Source: Sphaerisporangium perillae (GTDB lineage: Bacteria; Actinomycetota; Actinomycetes; Streptosporangiales; Streptosporangiaceae). Taken from it: DNA of 64,000 bases. Below, one piece after another: positions 1-8,912 of the stretch; positions within the stretch are counted from its first letter, which is position 1; every line of letters begins with the position of its first letter. The stretch is taken from positions 62,001 through 126,000 of the forward strand of contig NZ_JALLPO010000025.1 in assembly GCF_023276435.1 (NCBI RefSeq), in the 5' to 3' direction. The notes below the pieces were generated by a model. That model was given only the letters and a program-made list of their open reading frames with translations. It was not told where the DNA came from and made no database searches. Position numbers and translations under genes: made by a program.

Positions 1-1
1 C

Positions 2-1522
2 CTGTGGTCGACGGGCGAGCCGGAGAACTGGACCGCGGGGCCGCGTTCCGGCTACCTATGGTGGCCCGTGGCGGGCGGTCTCCCGCAGCCGCACTCCTGG
101 CAGGACGCCGCCGAGCGCCGCCTGGCCGCCGGGCTGGTCATCGACCGGCAGGGCGCGGTCCTGCACACCGACGCCCTCGGCCTGAACGACATGAACGTCC
201 GTCTCCTCGGGGACGCCCTCTACTTCTCCGCCCGCCTCGACCCGCTCGTCCGGCTGGACGACGCCCCCTTGCACATCGACTGGTCGGCGTGGGCGAACCT
301 CCTGGTGATGACCACGCCGCTCGCGGACGAGACGCCGTTCCGCGAGATCAGGCACCTCGCGCCCGCGACCGCCTGGCGTGCGGCCCCCGGCGGTCCCGAT
401 CGGCTGCGGGTGGAGCGGTTCGAGCCCGCGTGGCTGGCGGCGGAACCGGACAAGCCGCCTTCTCCGGAGGACATGGTCGACCTGATCGCCCAGCGGATCC
501 CGCACCGCGCGGGTCCCGTGGCGATCGGGCTCAGCGGCGGCTGGGACTCCCGGCTGCTCGCCGCGCTCGCCGTCCGCCGCCCCGGCAGCCAGGTGGAGGC
601 GTGGACCACCAGCACCGACGACGGCCTGGACCTGGACATCTCCTGCGCTCGTACCGTCGCGGCGGCGCTCGGCGTGCCGCACCACGTGGTGGTGCCGGGG
701 CCGGAGTCCTGGCTGGAAGAGCACCGCCAGGTGTGGCGCCGCACGCAGTACCAGACCTTGCACCACGGATGGGCCATGCCGTACGCGCGGGCGGCGCACC
801 GCCTGCGGGCGCCTCTGATCGACGGCTGCCTCGGGGACGGGCTGCTCAGGACCCGTGGCGACCACCGGGACGTCATGGGGGCCGCGAGTCCCGAACAGGC
901 CCGCACCATCACGTGGCGGACGCTGTCGACGCACTTCCCCCGGCAGCCGGAGGTCTGGGCGCCCGGTGTGGGCGACGCCCTCGCCGACCTCAGCCTGGCG
1001 GCGTTCCACCGGGTGACGCGTCCGGTCGACGGGCATCACGCCATGCCGATCCTCGCGCGGCTCCTCACCCGCTACCGCGGCATCTACTCCTCTCCGAACT
1101 GGCTGCTAGGGCCCGAGGCCGAGCTGTGGCTGCCGTTCGCCGACCCCGACGTGGTCACCGCCGCGCTGAGCGTGCCGCTCGCCGCCCGGGAAGATCATGC
1201 GTATTACCTGGCGATGCTCGGGTCCGGTTCACCAGAGCTGGCCTCGCTGCCCTCCACGAACGACGCCGGCGACCAGCCCGCGCCTGGCCCGCGCCGGGCG
1301 ACCACCCCGGCCGCGCTCGCCGCACTCGCCGAGAGCATCTCGGGGCGCGACGAGGTACGCGCGCTGCTGGGTCCTCGGCTGCTCGCGACGCTGACCGATC
1401 CCGGACTCCGTGCGCGCCAGGCGCAATGGTCAGGACCGCTCTACGTCCTGCGCTGGGCGAGCATGCTCGCTCGCTGGTGCGAGGAATACGGCTCCCGCGT
1501 CGCTTGGGAGCCCGTTATCTGA
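2..1522 (+). CDS. Asparagine-synthase-like amidotransferase (5' end outside window)
   Basis: The frame is open to the left edge, so the N-terminus is missing; a GTG at 68 is internal because meaningful sequence (ENWTAGPRSGYLW) precedes it. The visible part begins in a region resembling the end of the Ntn glutaminase-like domain, followed by the synthase domain with the PP-loop motif SGGWDSR at about residues 176-182 of the visible protein, which binds ATP and adenylates the acid substrate. Such homologs amidate sugar carboxylates or close lasso peptides. No lasso precursor is visible, and the next three genes are a methyltransferase and two glycosyltransferases, so I infer amidation of a surface glycan or its sugar. 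Family assignment is firm; substrate is a guess. Confidence 0.8.
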   Translation: MWSTGEPENWTAGPRSGYLWWPVAGGLPQPHSWQDAAERRLAAGLVIDRQGAVLHTDALGLNDMNVRLLGDALYFSARLDPLVRLDDAPLHIDWSAWANLLVMTTPLADETPFREIRHLAPATAWRAAPGGPDRLRVERFEPAWLAAEPDKPPSPEDMVDLIAQRIPHRAGPVAIGLSGGWDSRLLAALAVRRPGSQVEAWTTSTDDGLDLDISCARTVAAALGVPHHVVVPGPESWLEEHRQVWRRTQYQTLHHGWAMPYARAAHRLRAPLIDGCLGDGLLRTRGDHRDVMGAASPEQARTITWRTLSTHFPRQPEVWAPGVGDALADLSLAAFHRVTRPVDGHHAMPILARLLTRYRGIYSSPNWLLGPEAELWLPFADPDVVTAALSVPLAAREDHAYYLAMLGSGSPELASLPSTNDAGDQPAPGPRRATTPAALAALAESISGRDEVRALLGPRLLATLTDPGLRARQAQWSGPLYVLRWASMLARWCEEYGSRVAWEPVI

Positions 1523-1570
1523 CATCCGAATACTCGGGACCCCTCCTTGATATATCCAGAAAGGGCAGTA

Positions 1571-2857
1571 ATGCGGACATTACCTCCACGCCTCCTGCTG
1601 ATCATCAGCGCCGCCTTCGCGGGTGTCGTGATGATCACGCTGGTGCTGCTGTCCGCTGCGGGAGCCGTCGACCCCATCGCGGCGGCTCAGCTCGCCGTCT
1701 CGGTGCTGACCCTGGCCGCGGCGGCCGTGATCGTCGCCGCCGTGCGCAGGACGGACGGCAAGGCCTTGCGGATCGACGCACGGACCAAGCGCGAGGAGGC
1801 CGCGCTCACCAGAGCCGAACACGGCCTGGCGCAGCTCGCCGCCACCCTCGATGGGCTCACCGGGCGGCTGGAGGAGGCCGGGCTCAGGCAGTCGCGCGTC
1901 GTCCTCGCCGCCCTCGGTGAGGACCGCATGGAGCTGACCGCGCAGGCGGAACGGCTCTCCCAGCTCGCGAGCGCCGTGTCCCGCGTCGACGCCACCGTCC
2001 GGGAGAGCGCCGGCGACCTGGAAGACCTGCGAAAACTCCGCCACGACCACGAACAGCTCGCCCGCACGGTCCTGTCGGCCGTGCGCGACCTTGACGAGCG
2101 GCTCGACACGCTCGGCGGCGCGGTACGGGACGGACAGGCGGATCTGGCCAGATCCGCTCGCCACAACTACGCACAGCTCGAGGCCCTGATCGACCTCCGC
2201 GCCCTGCTCCAGCCGCGCGCCCCGCTTCCCCGGCTGCGCGGCTGGGCGGCCTCCCCCGACGTCCTTCGCCTGCTCATCGAGCGAATCGCGGTGGATCGTG
2301 CCAAGATCATCGTCGAATGCGGCAGCGGTTCGTCGAGCATCTGGCTCGGCTATGCCGTCCAGCAATTCGGCGGCGGGCGGGTCGTCGCCCTGGAGCACGA
2401 CGAGAGGTTCGCCGAGGCGTCCAGAGACCTCGTCCTCGCCCACGGCCTGCAGGACGTGGTGGAGGTGCGCCACGCGCCGCTCGCCTCCTGGACCCCCGGC
2501 GGCCAGGCCGCCGGCCGTACCGGCGAGGAGCCCGGCACTCCGCAGGAAGGCCCCACCGGCCCGGACGGCGGCGAGACCTTCCCCTGGTACGACACCAGCG
2601 CGCTGGACGACGTGACCGGCATCGACCTGGTCTTCGTGGACGGGCCGCCCGGGAACACCGCCCCGCTCGCCCGCTACCCGGCGCTGCCCGTGCTGCTGCC
2701 CCGATGCGCGGACGAGGCGTGGTTCGTCCTGGACGACACCGACCGCCCCGCCGAGCGGGAGGTGGCCGACCGCTGGCTCCGGGAGCACCCGGAGCTGACC
2801 GGCGCCGCGTACCCCGCGGAGAAGGGCGCGATGGTCCTGAGGCGGAACCCCCGATGA
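1571..2857 (+). CDS. Membrane-anchored coiled-coil class I methyltransferase
   Basis: 428 residues. ATG at 1571 follows AGAAAGGG at a good distance; the in-frame ATG at 1547 has no ribosome site. Two hydrophobic helices (about residues 8-30 and 38-58) are followed by a long Ala/Leu/Arg/Glu heptad region (about 65-205), then a Rossmann methyltransferase domain with SAM motif ECGSGSSS and a downstream acidic motif DLVFVDGPP. The insertion rich in Gly/Pro between core strands is unusual. Position between the amidotransferase and glycosyltransferases suggests modification of a glycan at the inner face of the membrane; the coiled coil could tether or measure the complex. The acceptor is unknown. 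Confidence 0.75.
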   Translation: MRTLPPRLLLIISAAFAGVVMITLVLLSAAGAVDPIAAAQLAVSVLTLAAAAVIVAAVRRTDGKALRIDARTKREEAALTRAEHGLAQLAATLDGLTGRLEEAGLRQSRVVLAALGEDRMELTAQAERLSQLASAVSRVDATVRESAGDLEDLRKLRHDHEQLARTVLSAVRDLDERLDTLGGAVRDGQADLARSARHNYAQLEALIDLRALLQPRAPLPRLRGWAASPDVLRLLIERIAVDRAKIIVECGSGSSSIWLGYAVQQFGGGRVVALEHDERFAEASRDLVLAHGLQDVVEVRHAPLASWTPGGQAAGRTGEEPGTPQEGPTGPDGGETFPWYDTSALDDVTGIDLVFVDGPPGNTAPLARYPALPVLLPRCADEAWFVLDDTDRPAEREVADRWLREHPELTGAAYPAEKGAMVLRRNPR

Positions 2858-2900
2858 GCCGCCGCCCCTTCTGGACGGGAACCATCGAGGGAGGCCGGAC

Positions 2901-2954
2901 ATGACGGCCGCCCCGATGCCGTCGGAGCCGGCGGCCGAAGGAGACCCGGTATGA
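2901..2954 (+). CDS. Possible 17-residue coupling mini-ORF
   Basis: ATG at 2901 is preceded by AGGGAGG at 2888-2894 and runs for 17 codons. Its TGA overlaps the ATG of the glycosyltransferase at 2951. The peptide has no recognisable motif. The arrangement fits a translational-coupling leader, because ribosomes ending here would stop on the downstream start. The downstream gene also has its own AAGGAGA, so coupling may be redundant. Only codon geometry supports it. Confidence 0.35.
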   Translation: MTAAPMPSEPAAEGDPV

Positions 2955-5017
2955 CCGCCGAGCTGGTATCGGCCGGGATGACGGCCGAACTCACCAAGGC
3001 CGGCGGGAAGATCGCCGTCGCCGTCGCCGGGGTGGAGACCGCCGATCTCGACGACCTGCTGCCCGGCGTGGCCTTCGAGGCGGCGGACGTGGAGAGCATG
3101 GGCCCGAGGCCGTGGGCGACCTCCGAACCGGCCGCCGTCCTGGTGGTCGCGCGGACCCTCACCGACCTGCGACGCGCCGTCACACTGAGCGAAGGACTCC
3201 CCTCGGCGCCCATGATCGGCGTGATCGTCGTCGAGTCGCCGCCGTGGTGCAACGCCCCCGGGGTACCGCTGTCGCCAGGGCTCGGCCGGCGCTACCTCCG
3301 GGCTGTCGGCGTCTCCCGGTACGGCCACAGCGGCTGGCGGGTCAAGGCCCGGTTCTCCGAGCCGCGGCCGGCAGGGGAGGTCGCGGCGGCCGTCGCCAGG
3401 AGCTTCGGCGGCCACTCCCTGAACGGGTACCCCTTGCCGATGGCCGCGGTGGCCGGGCCCGGGCTCGCCGACTGGCGGCCCGGCGACCCCAACGTCACCT
3501 TCGCCGACCGGCGCGGGCCGGCGCCGGAACGCTCCGGTGTCTCGAGCGCCGACCTGGCGATACGCGCCGTGCCGCCGGCTCGGAGGACGCGACCGGCCTC
3601 GGGCGCCGATCACCCCGCGAACGGTGGTGCGGACGTCGACGGCTCCGGTCCGGACGGCGCCTTCGACCACTCCGGTGCGGACGGCGCCTTCGACGGCTCC
3701 GGCGCGGACGGCGGCTTCGACGAGTGGATCGACGAGCGGGTTCCCGCCTTCGACCGTTCAGCGACGATCACCTGGGAGCGCCTCGGCTCTCCCGGCGGGT
3801 ACGAGGCGCTGCTGGGCGCGGTGTTCGAGCCGGAGGCCGTGCCGCCCGTGGACGAGCGTTCGGTCAATCCGCGAGGGTTCCTCAGGACGCCGACGAGGCC
3901 GGTGGCCGATCTCGCCCAGCACGACGGCCGCTGGGAGGTCCACCTCGACGACCGGACGCTCGTACGCCTGCCCGCCTCCGGCGGCGTGACCGACGCCGAC
4001 ATCGGCCGCCTGCGCCGGCTGCGGGGCGTGCGCCTCACGTGGCGTCCGGCCCACACCGGCCCGATCGCCGCCGTCCGCGCGGTGGCCGGCCTCGCCGCCG
4101 CCGGCGTCCCACTGCTCTCTGATCCGCCGCCCGCGTGGGCCGCGCAGGCGCTCGGACCGGAGCTGGCCACACGGCTGGCCGCCGTGACCGAGCAAGAGCT
4201 GGCCGACGACCTGCGCAGGGAGGAGCACAGCGTTCGGCTGCGCCGGCTCGCCCTGACCCGCCACGGGACCACGGCACGGTGGCGGGAGCTCGCCGCCCAC
4301 GCCGGGATGCCCGTCCCTCCCCAGCCGATGATCTCGGTCATCATGTGCACCCGGCGGGCCGACCTGGTGCCCTTCGCCCTCTCCCAGATCGCCAGGCAGC
4401 GCGGAGTCGAACTGGAGGTCATCCTCACGCTGCACGGGGTGCCCGCCACCGCCCCGGAGATTGCGCGGGCCGTCAGGGACTTCGACCGGCCGATCACGGT
4501 CGTCGAAGCCGACGGCTCCGTACCGTTCGGCACCGTGCTCAACATGGCGGCCGCCCGGGTCTCCGGGTCCTTCATCAGCAAATGGGATGACGACGACTGG
4601 TACGGCCCCGACCACCTGGCCGACATGATGCTCGCCCAGTCCTACTCCGGCGCGGAGCTGGTCGGCGCGGCCTCGGAGTTCTTCTACCTGCAGCAGATCG
4701 ATGTCACCATCCGGCGCAACTGGACCAGCGAGACGATGTCCGACCACGTCGCGGGCGGGACGTTCGTCGTCTCGCGTTCGGCCTTCGAGGCGCTCGGCGG
4801 CTTCCGGCCGGTGGCGCACTCGGTGGACGTCCAGTTCTTCCAGGCCCTGCTCCACGCCGGCGGCGGCATCTACCGGACGCACGGCCTCGGTTTCGTCGCG
4901 CGCAGGGCGGCCAGAGGCAAGCACACCTGGCAGGAGCCGGTCGGATACTTCCTGGCCAGGGCCAAGGACCAATGGCGGGGTTTCCGGCCGAGCCGATTGA
5001 TGGAGTGGAAGCAGTGA
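2951..5017 (+). CDS. Family 2 glycosyltransferase with N-terminal extra domain
   Basis: 688 residues, ATG after AAGGAGA (2938-2944). Residues 1-455 form a poorly recognised N-terminal part containing three 9-residue repeats (SGPDGAFDH, SGADGAFDG, SGADGGFDE; DNA 3644-3724), probably a flexible linker. Residues from about 459 to the end are a GT-A fold family 2 domain starting SVIMCTRRAD, with the acidic metal/nucleotide-sugar motif KWDDDDW near 544-550. The C-terminal module is clearly paralogous to that of the 33396-35471 protein (same VLN, WDDD/MDDD and GAELVG/DAEMVG landmarks). It probably transfers a sugar onto a growing surface glycan. The stop overlaps the next start (GTGA). Confidence 0.8.
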   Translation: MTAELVSAGMTAELTKAGGKIAVAVAGVETADLDDLLPGVAFEAADVESMGPRPWATSEPAAVLVVARTLTDLRRAVTLSEGLPSAPMIGVIVVESPPWCNAPGVPLSPGLGRRYLRAVGVSRYGHSGWRVKARFSEPRPAGEVAAAVARSFGGHSLNGYPLPMAAVAGPGLADWRPGDPNVTFADRRGPAPERSGVSSADLAIRAVPPARRTRPASGADHPANGGADVDGSGPDGAFDHSGADGAFDGSGADGGFDEWIDERVPAFDRSATITWERLGSPGGYEALLGAVFEPEAVPPVDERSVNPRGFLRTPTRPVADLAQHDGRWEVHLDDRTLVRLPASGGVTDADIGRLRRLRGVRLTWRPAHTGPIAAVRAVAGLAAAGVPLLSDPPPAWAAQALGPELATRLAAVTEQELADDLRREEHSVRLRRLALTRHGTTARWRELAAHAGMPVPPQPMISVIMCTRRADLVPFALSQIARQRGVELEVILTLHGVPATAPEIARAVRDFDRPITVVEADGSVPFGTVLNMAAARVSGSFISKWDDDDWYGPDHLADMMLAQSYSGAELVGAASEFFYLQQIDVTIRRNWTSETMSDHVAGGTFVVSRSAFEALGGFRPVAHSVDVQFFQALLHAGGGIYRTHGLGFVARRAARGKHTWQEPVGYFLARAKDQWRGFRPSRLMEWKQ

Positions 5018-6675
5018 CGCAGCCGACCGAGCACGCGCGACCCGGCCAGCCGAGAATCCGGCACAACGACTACGGGGTGCTGGCGCCGCCGGAGCCCGGA
5101 GCCTGGACGCCCCGGCTGTCGGTCAGCGTGGTGATCGCCGCCTACGGGCACCAGGACAAGCTCGACCTCACCCTCGCCGCCCTCGCCGCCCAGAGCTATC
5201 CCCGGCACCTGATGGAGGTCGTGGTCGTCGACGACGGCACCGATCCCCGCCTCCGCCTGCCCGAGATCGTTCCGGAGAACACCCGCCTGATCACCACCGA
5301 GCCGGGGTCGCGAGGCCGGTCCAACGCCCGCAACGCCGGGCTCGCGGTCGCCGGCGGCGACGTCGTCCACTGGCTGGACGCCGACATGGTGACCTTCCAT
5401 GACGAGGTGGAGGCGCACATGCGCTGGCACCACCTCGCCGACTACCTGGTGGTCATGGGGTACGTGCGGTACGTCGACCACCATCCGGGCAGCCCGACTC
5501 CCTCCGAGGTGCACACGGCGGTCTCGGCCGGCGCCACCGAGAAGCTCTTCGACGAGGCGGCGAGCGAGCCGCACGCCTGGATCATCGACCTCGCCGAACG
5601 GACCGACGGCCTGCGCACGGCGGGCGACTCGGCGTACCGCGTCCACGTGACCAACGCCGCGTCGGTGAACGCCCGCCTGCTGCGCGAGGCCGGGCCGCTG
5701 GACACCGGTCTGGTCCTCGGCGAGGACACCGAGCTGGGCTACCGGCTCGCCCAGGCCGGCGCCGCGTTCGTGCTGGCGCCCGAGGCCCGGAGCCGCCACC
5801 TCGGCACCTCGATGATGATGCGCGACGGGGAGCAGGTCCGGCGGTACAACCAGGCGTTCGTGCCCGACCACATCCCGCACATGCGGTGGCTGCGCACCCA
5901 CCCCCACCGCCAGTGGCTCGTGCCCTACGTCGAGGTCGTGGTCGAGGCCGGCGGCGCCTCCTACGAGGACACCCGGGCGACCGTGGACGGCCTACTCGCC
6001 AGCTCGCTGAACGACATCCGGATCACCCTGGTGGGACCGTGGGACTCCGTCCAGGAGGACCGGCGCAACCCGCTGGACAGCCCCGCGCTCGACCTGCTGC
6101 TCGTGCGCGGGCTGTACCGGAGCGAGCCGCGCGTGCGGTACGTGGACCGGGTGCCCGGCACGGCCGCGCCCTCCCCGTACCGCCTGTTCTGCCCGCTCGG
6201 CTGGGTCCCCGGCCCCGAGTCGCTCCGGCGGCTGGTGCGGCACGCGGCCGAGCACGGCCACGGGCTGGTCAGCGTCGCCCTCGACGAGGCCGACGAGGTG
6301 GTCACGGCCCGGCTGGAGCACACCGGCGCCTTCGCCAGGGCCGCGCTGGTGCGCGGCGAGGACGAGCCGTTGGACGCCGCCGTCGACGACGTGTACGGCA
6401 CCCACTGGATGGACGGCAGGACGCTGGGCTTCCTCCCGGCGGCCGAGGCCCAACCCCCGAAGCGGGGCAAGACCGAGGACCCGGCGCTCACGCGGGAGAT
6501 CGAGCGGCTCCGCGCGGAGAACGCCCGGCTGGCCGAGCGGCTCGCGGCCCTGACCAGGGACACCTCGCCCCCGGACGGCGCCGGCGCGAAAGCGGGCGCG
6601 GACCGCGGCGATGGCCCGGGCGCGGGCAACTCCCCTCGCAGAAGCCCCAAGGCCCTGCTCCGGCGCCTGCGCTGA
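5014..6675 (+). CDS. Family 2 glycosyltransferase
   Basis: GTG at 5014 overlaps the previous stop, with GGAG/GGAA just upstream; an ATG at 4972 lies inside the preceding gene and is less likely. The GT2 domain begins SVSVVIAAYG at about residue 38 and has the donor-binding motif WLDADM at about 120 and an ED acidic pair (LGEDTELGYR) further on, as in chondroitin-synthase-type GT2 enzymes. A second domain of unknown role (about 300-470) and a C-terminal heptad segment (TREIERLRAENARLAERL) follow, then a basic disordered tail. Last gene of this glycan cluster; a perfect palindrome follows the stop. Confidence 0.82.
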   Translation: MTQPTEHARPGQPRIRHNDYGVLAPPEPGAWTPRLSVSVVIAAYGHQDKLDLTLAALAAQSYPRHLMEVVVVDDGTDPRLRLPEIVPENTRLITTEPGSRGRSNARNAGLAVAGGDVVHWLDADMVTFHDEVEAHMRWHHLADYLVVMGYVRYVDHHPGSPTPSEVHTAVSAGATEKLFDEAASEPHAWIIDLAERTDGLRTAGDSAYRVHVTNAASVNARLLREAGPLDTGLVLGEDTELGYRLAQAGAAFVLAPEARSRHLGTSMMMRDGEQVRRYNQAFVPDHIPHMRWLRTHPHRQWLVPYVEVVVEAGGASYEDTRATVDGLLASSLNDIRITLVGPWDSVQEDRRNPLDSPALDLLLVRGLYRSEPRVRYVDRVPGTAAPSPYRLFCPLGWVPGPESLRRLVRHAAEHGHGLVSVALDEADEVVTARLEHTGAFARAALVRGEDEPLDAAVDDVYGTHWMDGRTLGFLPAAEAQPPKRGKTEDPALTREIERLRAENARLAERLAALTRDTSPPDGAGAKAGADRGDGPGAGNSPRRSPKALLRRLR

Positions 6676-6691
6676 TCATGGGCGGCGACCG

Positions 6692-6723
6692 GTCGACCCG
6701 CTCAGGCGCCTGAGCGGGTCGAC
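6692..6723. terminator. Perfect 32-bp palindrome after the glycan cluster
   Basis: Arms GTCGACCCGCTCAGGC and its exact reverse complement meet without a spacer. It lies 17 bases after the last cluster gene, has no T-tract, and would fold into a very stable hairpin in RNA from either strand. Terminator is the simplest reading. Confidence 0.6.
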
Positions 6724-6881
6724 GAAGGCCTGCCCGTTCTGCCTCCCGGCCCCCCAGAGGCGGAACCCTTAGGCCCTGTGGGCGAAGCCGTGGGTCCTGC
6801 GGGGGGATAGCGACAATTTTCGGCTTTCCCGATGTATCACAGCAGGCGGTATGACCACGCAGGCTCAACACAGGTAAGACT

Positions 6882-7307
6882 GTGCTCATGGAAACGCACG
6901 AGAACCTTATCGCCGGGCCGCCCCCCACCCATCTGCCGGACAACCCGGAGGCCCGGGGGGCCCTGGAGTCCGGTGCCAAGGCAAGTGACGTCGCCGCGCG
7001 CTTCCCGGCCTTCCCCGCGGCATGGGCGACGCTCGCCGACGAGTACTTCGCCGCCGGGCACGCGGTGACGTCCTACGCCTTCGCCCGCACCGGCTACCAT
7101 CGGGGCCTGGACCAGCTTCGCCGGGCGGGCTGGAAGGGTCACGGCCCCATCCCCTGGGAGCACGAGCCCAACCGGGGGTTCCTGCGCTGCCTCCACGCCC
7201 TCGCCCGCGCCGCCCAGGCGATCGGCGAGAAGGACGAGGCCGAGCGGTGCGCACAGTTTCTCCGTGAAAGTAGCCCAGTGGCGGTAAAGGCGCTCAACTC
7301 CCCGTAA
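6882..7307 (+). CDS. DUF3151 family protein
   Basis: About 140 residues, the usual size of this actinobacterial family of unknown biochemical function. GTG at 6882 sits 7 bases after AGG (6872-6874); ATG at 6888 is the alternative and gives [10 protein letters not shown]. Recognisable signatures include the run [23 protein letters not shown] and the motif [20 protein letters not shown]. The gene directly precedes purA and ends in front of a hairpin that may terminate it or attenuate purA. No catalytic residues are evident. Confidence 0.8.
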   Translation: MLMETHENLIAGPPPTHLPDNPEARGALESGAKASDVAARFPAFPAAWATLADEYFAAGHAVTSYAFARTGYHRGLDQLRRAGWKGHGPIPWEHEPNRGFLRCLHALARAAQAIGEKDEAERCAQFLRESSPVAVKALNSP

Positions 7308-7314
7308 GTCGCGC

Positions 7315-7344
7315 TTGGGCGGCATCAGCATGCTCGGGTAGTCT
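7315..7344 (+). promoter_or_regulatory. Candidate purA promoter
   Basis: TTGGGC (7315-7320), an 18-base spacer, and TAGTCT (7339-7344). Transcription would begin near 7351, at the foot of the leader hairpin. Motif match only. Confidence 0.35.
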
Positions 7345-7349
7345 CTCAA

Positions 7350-7391
7350 CGCAAGAGCCCCTGTCGCGCTTGCGCCAGGGGTTTCGTTTTT
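7350..7391 (+). terminator. Intrinsic terminator or attenuator in the purA leader
   Basis: CCCCTG (7358-7363) pairs with CAGGGG, enclosing a GCGC/GCGC inner pairing, and is followed by TTTCGTTTTTT. A real T-tract is rare in this sequence. The run of T ends 18 bases before the purA ATG. CGCAAG (7350-7355) can instead pair with CTTGCG (7369-7374), which would disrupt the terminator stem. It may end the DUF3151 transcript or control purA. Confidence 0.6.
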
Positions 7392-7408
7392 GTGCGCGGG
7401 AGTTAACC

Positions 7409-8692
7409 ATGCCGGCTGTCGTTCTCGTGGGCGCCCAGTGGGGCGATGAGGGCAAGGGTAAGGCCACCGACCTACTGGGCGGCGAGGTCGACTACGTCGT
7501 CCGCTACCAGGGCGGGAACAACGCGGGTCACACCGTGGTGATCGGCGACCAGAAGTACGCGCTGCACCTGCTGCCGACGGGGGTGCTGTCGCCCGAGGTG
7601 GTCCCGGTGATCGGCAACGGCGTCGTCATCGACCCCGGGGTGCTCCTGTCGGAGATCGACGGGCTGCAGGAACGCGGCATCTCCTGCGACCGGCTGCTCA
7701 TCTCGGCGAGCGCGCATTTGATCATGCCCCACCACAAGGCCCTCGACAAGGTCACCGAGCGCTACCTCGGCAAGGCCCGCATCGGGACGACCGGGCGCGG
7801 CATCGGCCCCGCGTACGGCGACAAGATCGCGCGTATGGGCATCCGCGTGCAGGACCTGCTCGACCCGGGCATCCTCGGCAAGAAGATCGAGGTCGCTCTC
7901 GGCGAGAAGAACCAGGTGCTCACCAAGGTCTACAACCGCAGGGGCATCGAGCCCGCCAGGGTGCTGGAGGAGTACCTCGGCTACGCCGAGCGGCTCACGC
8001 CGCACATCGCCGACACCTCGCTGATCCTGAACAAGGCGCTGGACGAGCACAAGGTGGTGCTGCTCGAAGGCGGCCAGGGCAACCTGCTCGACATCGACCA
8101 CGGCACCTACCCGTTCGTGACCTCCTCCTCGCCGACCTCCGGCGGGGCCTGCATCGGCTCGGGCATCCCGCCGACCCGCCTGACCCGCGTGATCGGCATC
8201 CTGAAGGCCTACACCACCCGCGTCGGCTCCGGTCCGTTCCCGACCGAGCTCACCGACGAGATGGGCGACTGGCTGCGCACCACCGGCGGCGAGTACGGCG
8301 TGACGACCGGCCGCAACCGCCGCTGCGGCTGGTTCGACGCGATCATCGCCAGGTACGCCACCCGTATCAACGGCGTGACCGACTTCTTCCTCACCAAGCT
8401 CGACGTGCTCTCCGGCCTCGAGCGCATCCCGGTCTGCGTCGCCTACGAGGTGGACGGCGTCCGCCACGACGAGATCCCGATGACCCAGACCGACTTCCAC
8501 CACGCGAAGCCGATCTACGAGGAGCTGCCGGGCTGGCAGGAGGACATCACCGAGGCCAAGTCCTTCGAGGACCTGCCGAAGAACGCCCAGGACTACGTCA
8601 GGGCCCTTGAGGAGCTGAGCGGCGCCCCGATCTCCGCCATCGGCGTAGGCCCCGGCCGCACCCAGACCCTCTCCATCCGCCCCTTGATCTAG
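7409..8692 (+). CDS. purA: Adenylosuccinate synthetase
   Basis: 427 residues, full length. Makes adenylosuccinate from IMP, aspartate and GTP in AMP synthesis. ATG at 7409 follows GGGAG and gives the canonical N-terminus [17 protein letters not shown], containing the GTP-binding loop and catalytic Asp; the NNAGHT motif and the [13 protein letters not shown] motif are present, and the C-terminal substrate loop appears as [12 protein letters not shown]. Upstream lies the attenuator-like hairpin, downstream a strong terminator, so it is probably transcribed alone. Confidence 0.97.
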   Translation: MPAVVLVGAQWGDEGKGKATDLLGGEVDYVVRYQGGNNAGHTVVIGDQKYALHLLPTGVLSPEVVPVIGNGVVIDPGVLLSEIDGLQERGISCDRLLISASAHLIMPHHKALDKVTERYLGKARIGTTGRGIGPAYGDKIARMGIRVQDLLDPGILGKKIEVALGEKNQVLTKVYNRRGIEPARVLEEYLGYAERLTPHIADTSLILNKALDEHKVVLLEGGQGNLLDIDHGTYPFVTSSSPTSGGACIGSGIPPTRLTRVIGILKAYTTRVGSGPFPTELTDEMGDWLRTTGGEYGVTTGRNRRCGWFDAIIARYATRINGVTDFFLTKLDVLSGLERIPVCVAYEVDGVRHDEIPMTQTDFHHAKPIYEELPGWQEDITEAKSFEDLPKNAQDYVRALEELSGAPISAIGVGPGRTQTLSIRPLI

Positions 8693-8708
8693 CCCGACCC
8701 ACCGGGAC

Positions 8709-8740
8709 AAGGCGCCCCGTCCCGCAGGACGCGGCGCCTT
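8709..8740. terminator. Terminator hairpin after purA
   Basis: Arms AAGGCGCC and GGCGCCTT with an inner CGTCC/GGACG pairing around a CGCA loop. It starts 17 bases after the purA stop. No T-tract on the plus strand. Confidence 0.75.
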
Positions 8741-8809
8741 ACTCCCCCCGGAACGGTGCTCACGTATCCGGCGCGGTGGGAAGGGGGGCGGCGGAGCTGA
8801 TCAGTTGCA

Positions 8810-8852
8810 TGATCATTTCGGGGAAACGTAGCAGATCGTCCCTAAATGATCA
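8810..8852. terminator. AT-rich hairpin between convergent genes
   Basis: TGATCATTT (8810-8818) and AAATGATCA (8844-8852) are inverted repeats with an inner GGGGA/TCCC pairing. The site lies beyond the stop of the leftward heparinase gene, is unusually AT-rich for this DNA, and probably terminates that transcript. Confidence 0.45.
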
Positions 8853-8912
8853 AAAATATGGCACCTCGCGGCGACGAACGAGCGACCCCGGCCAAGGTCG
8901 CGTGATGGGCCG

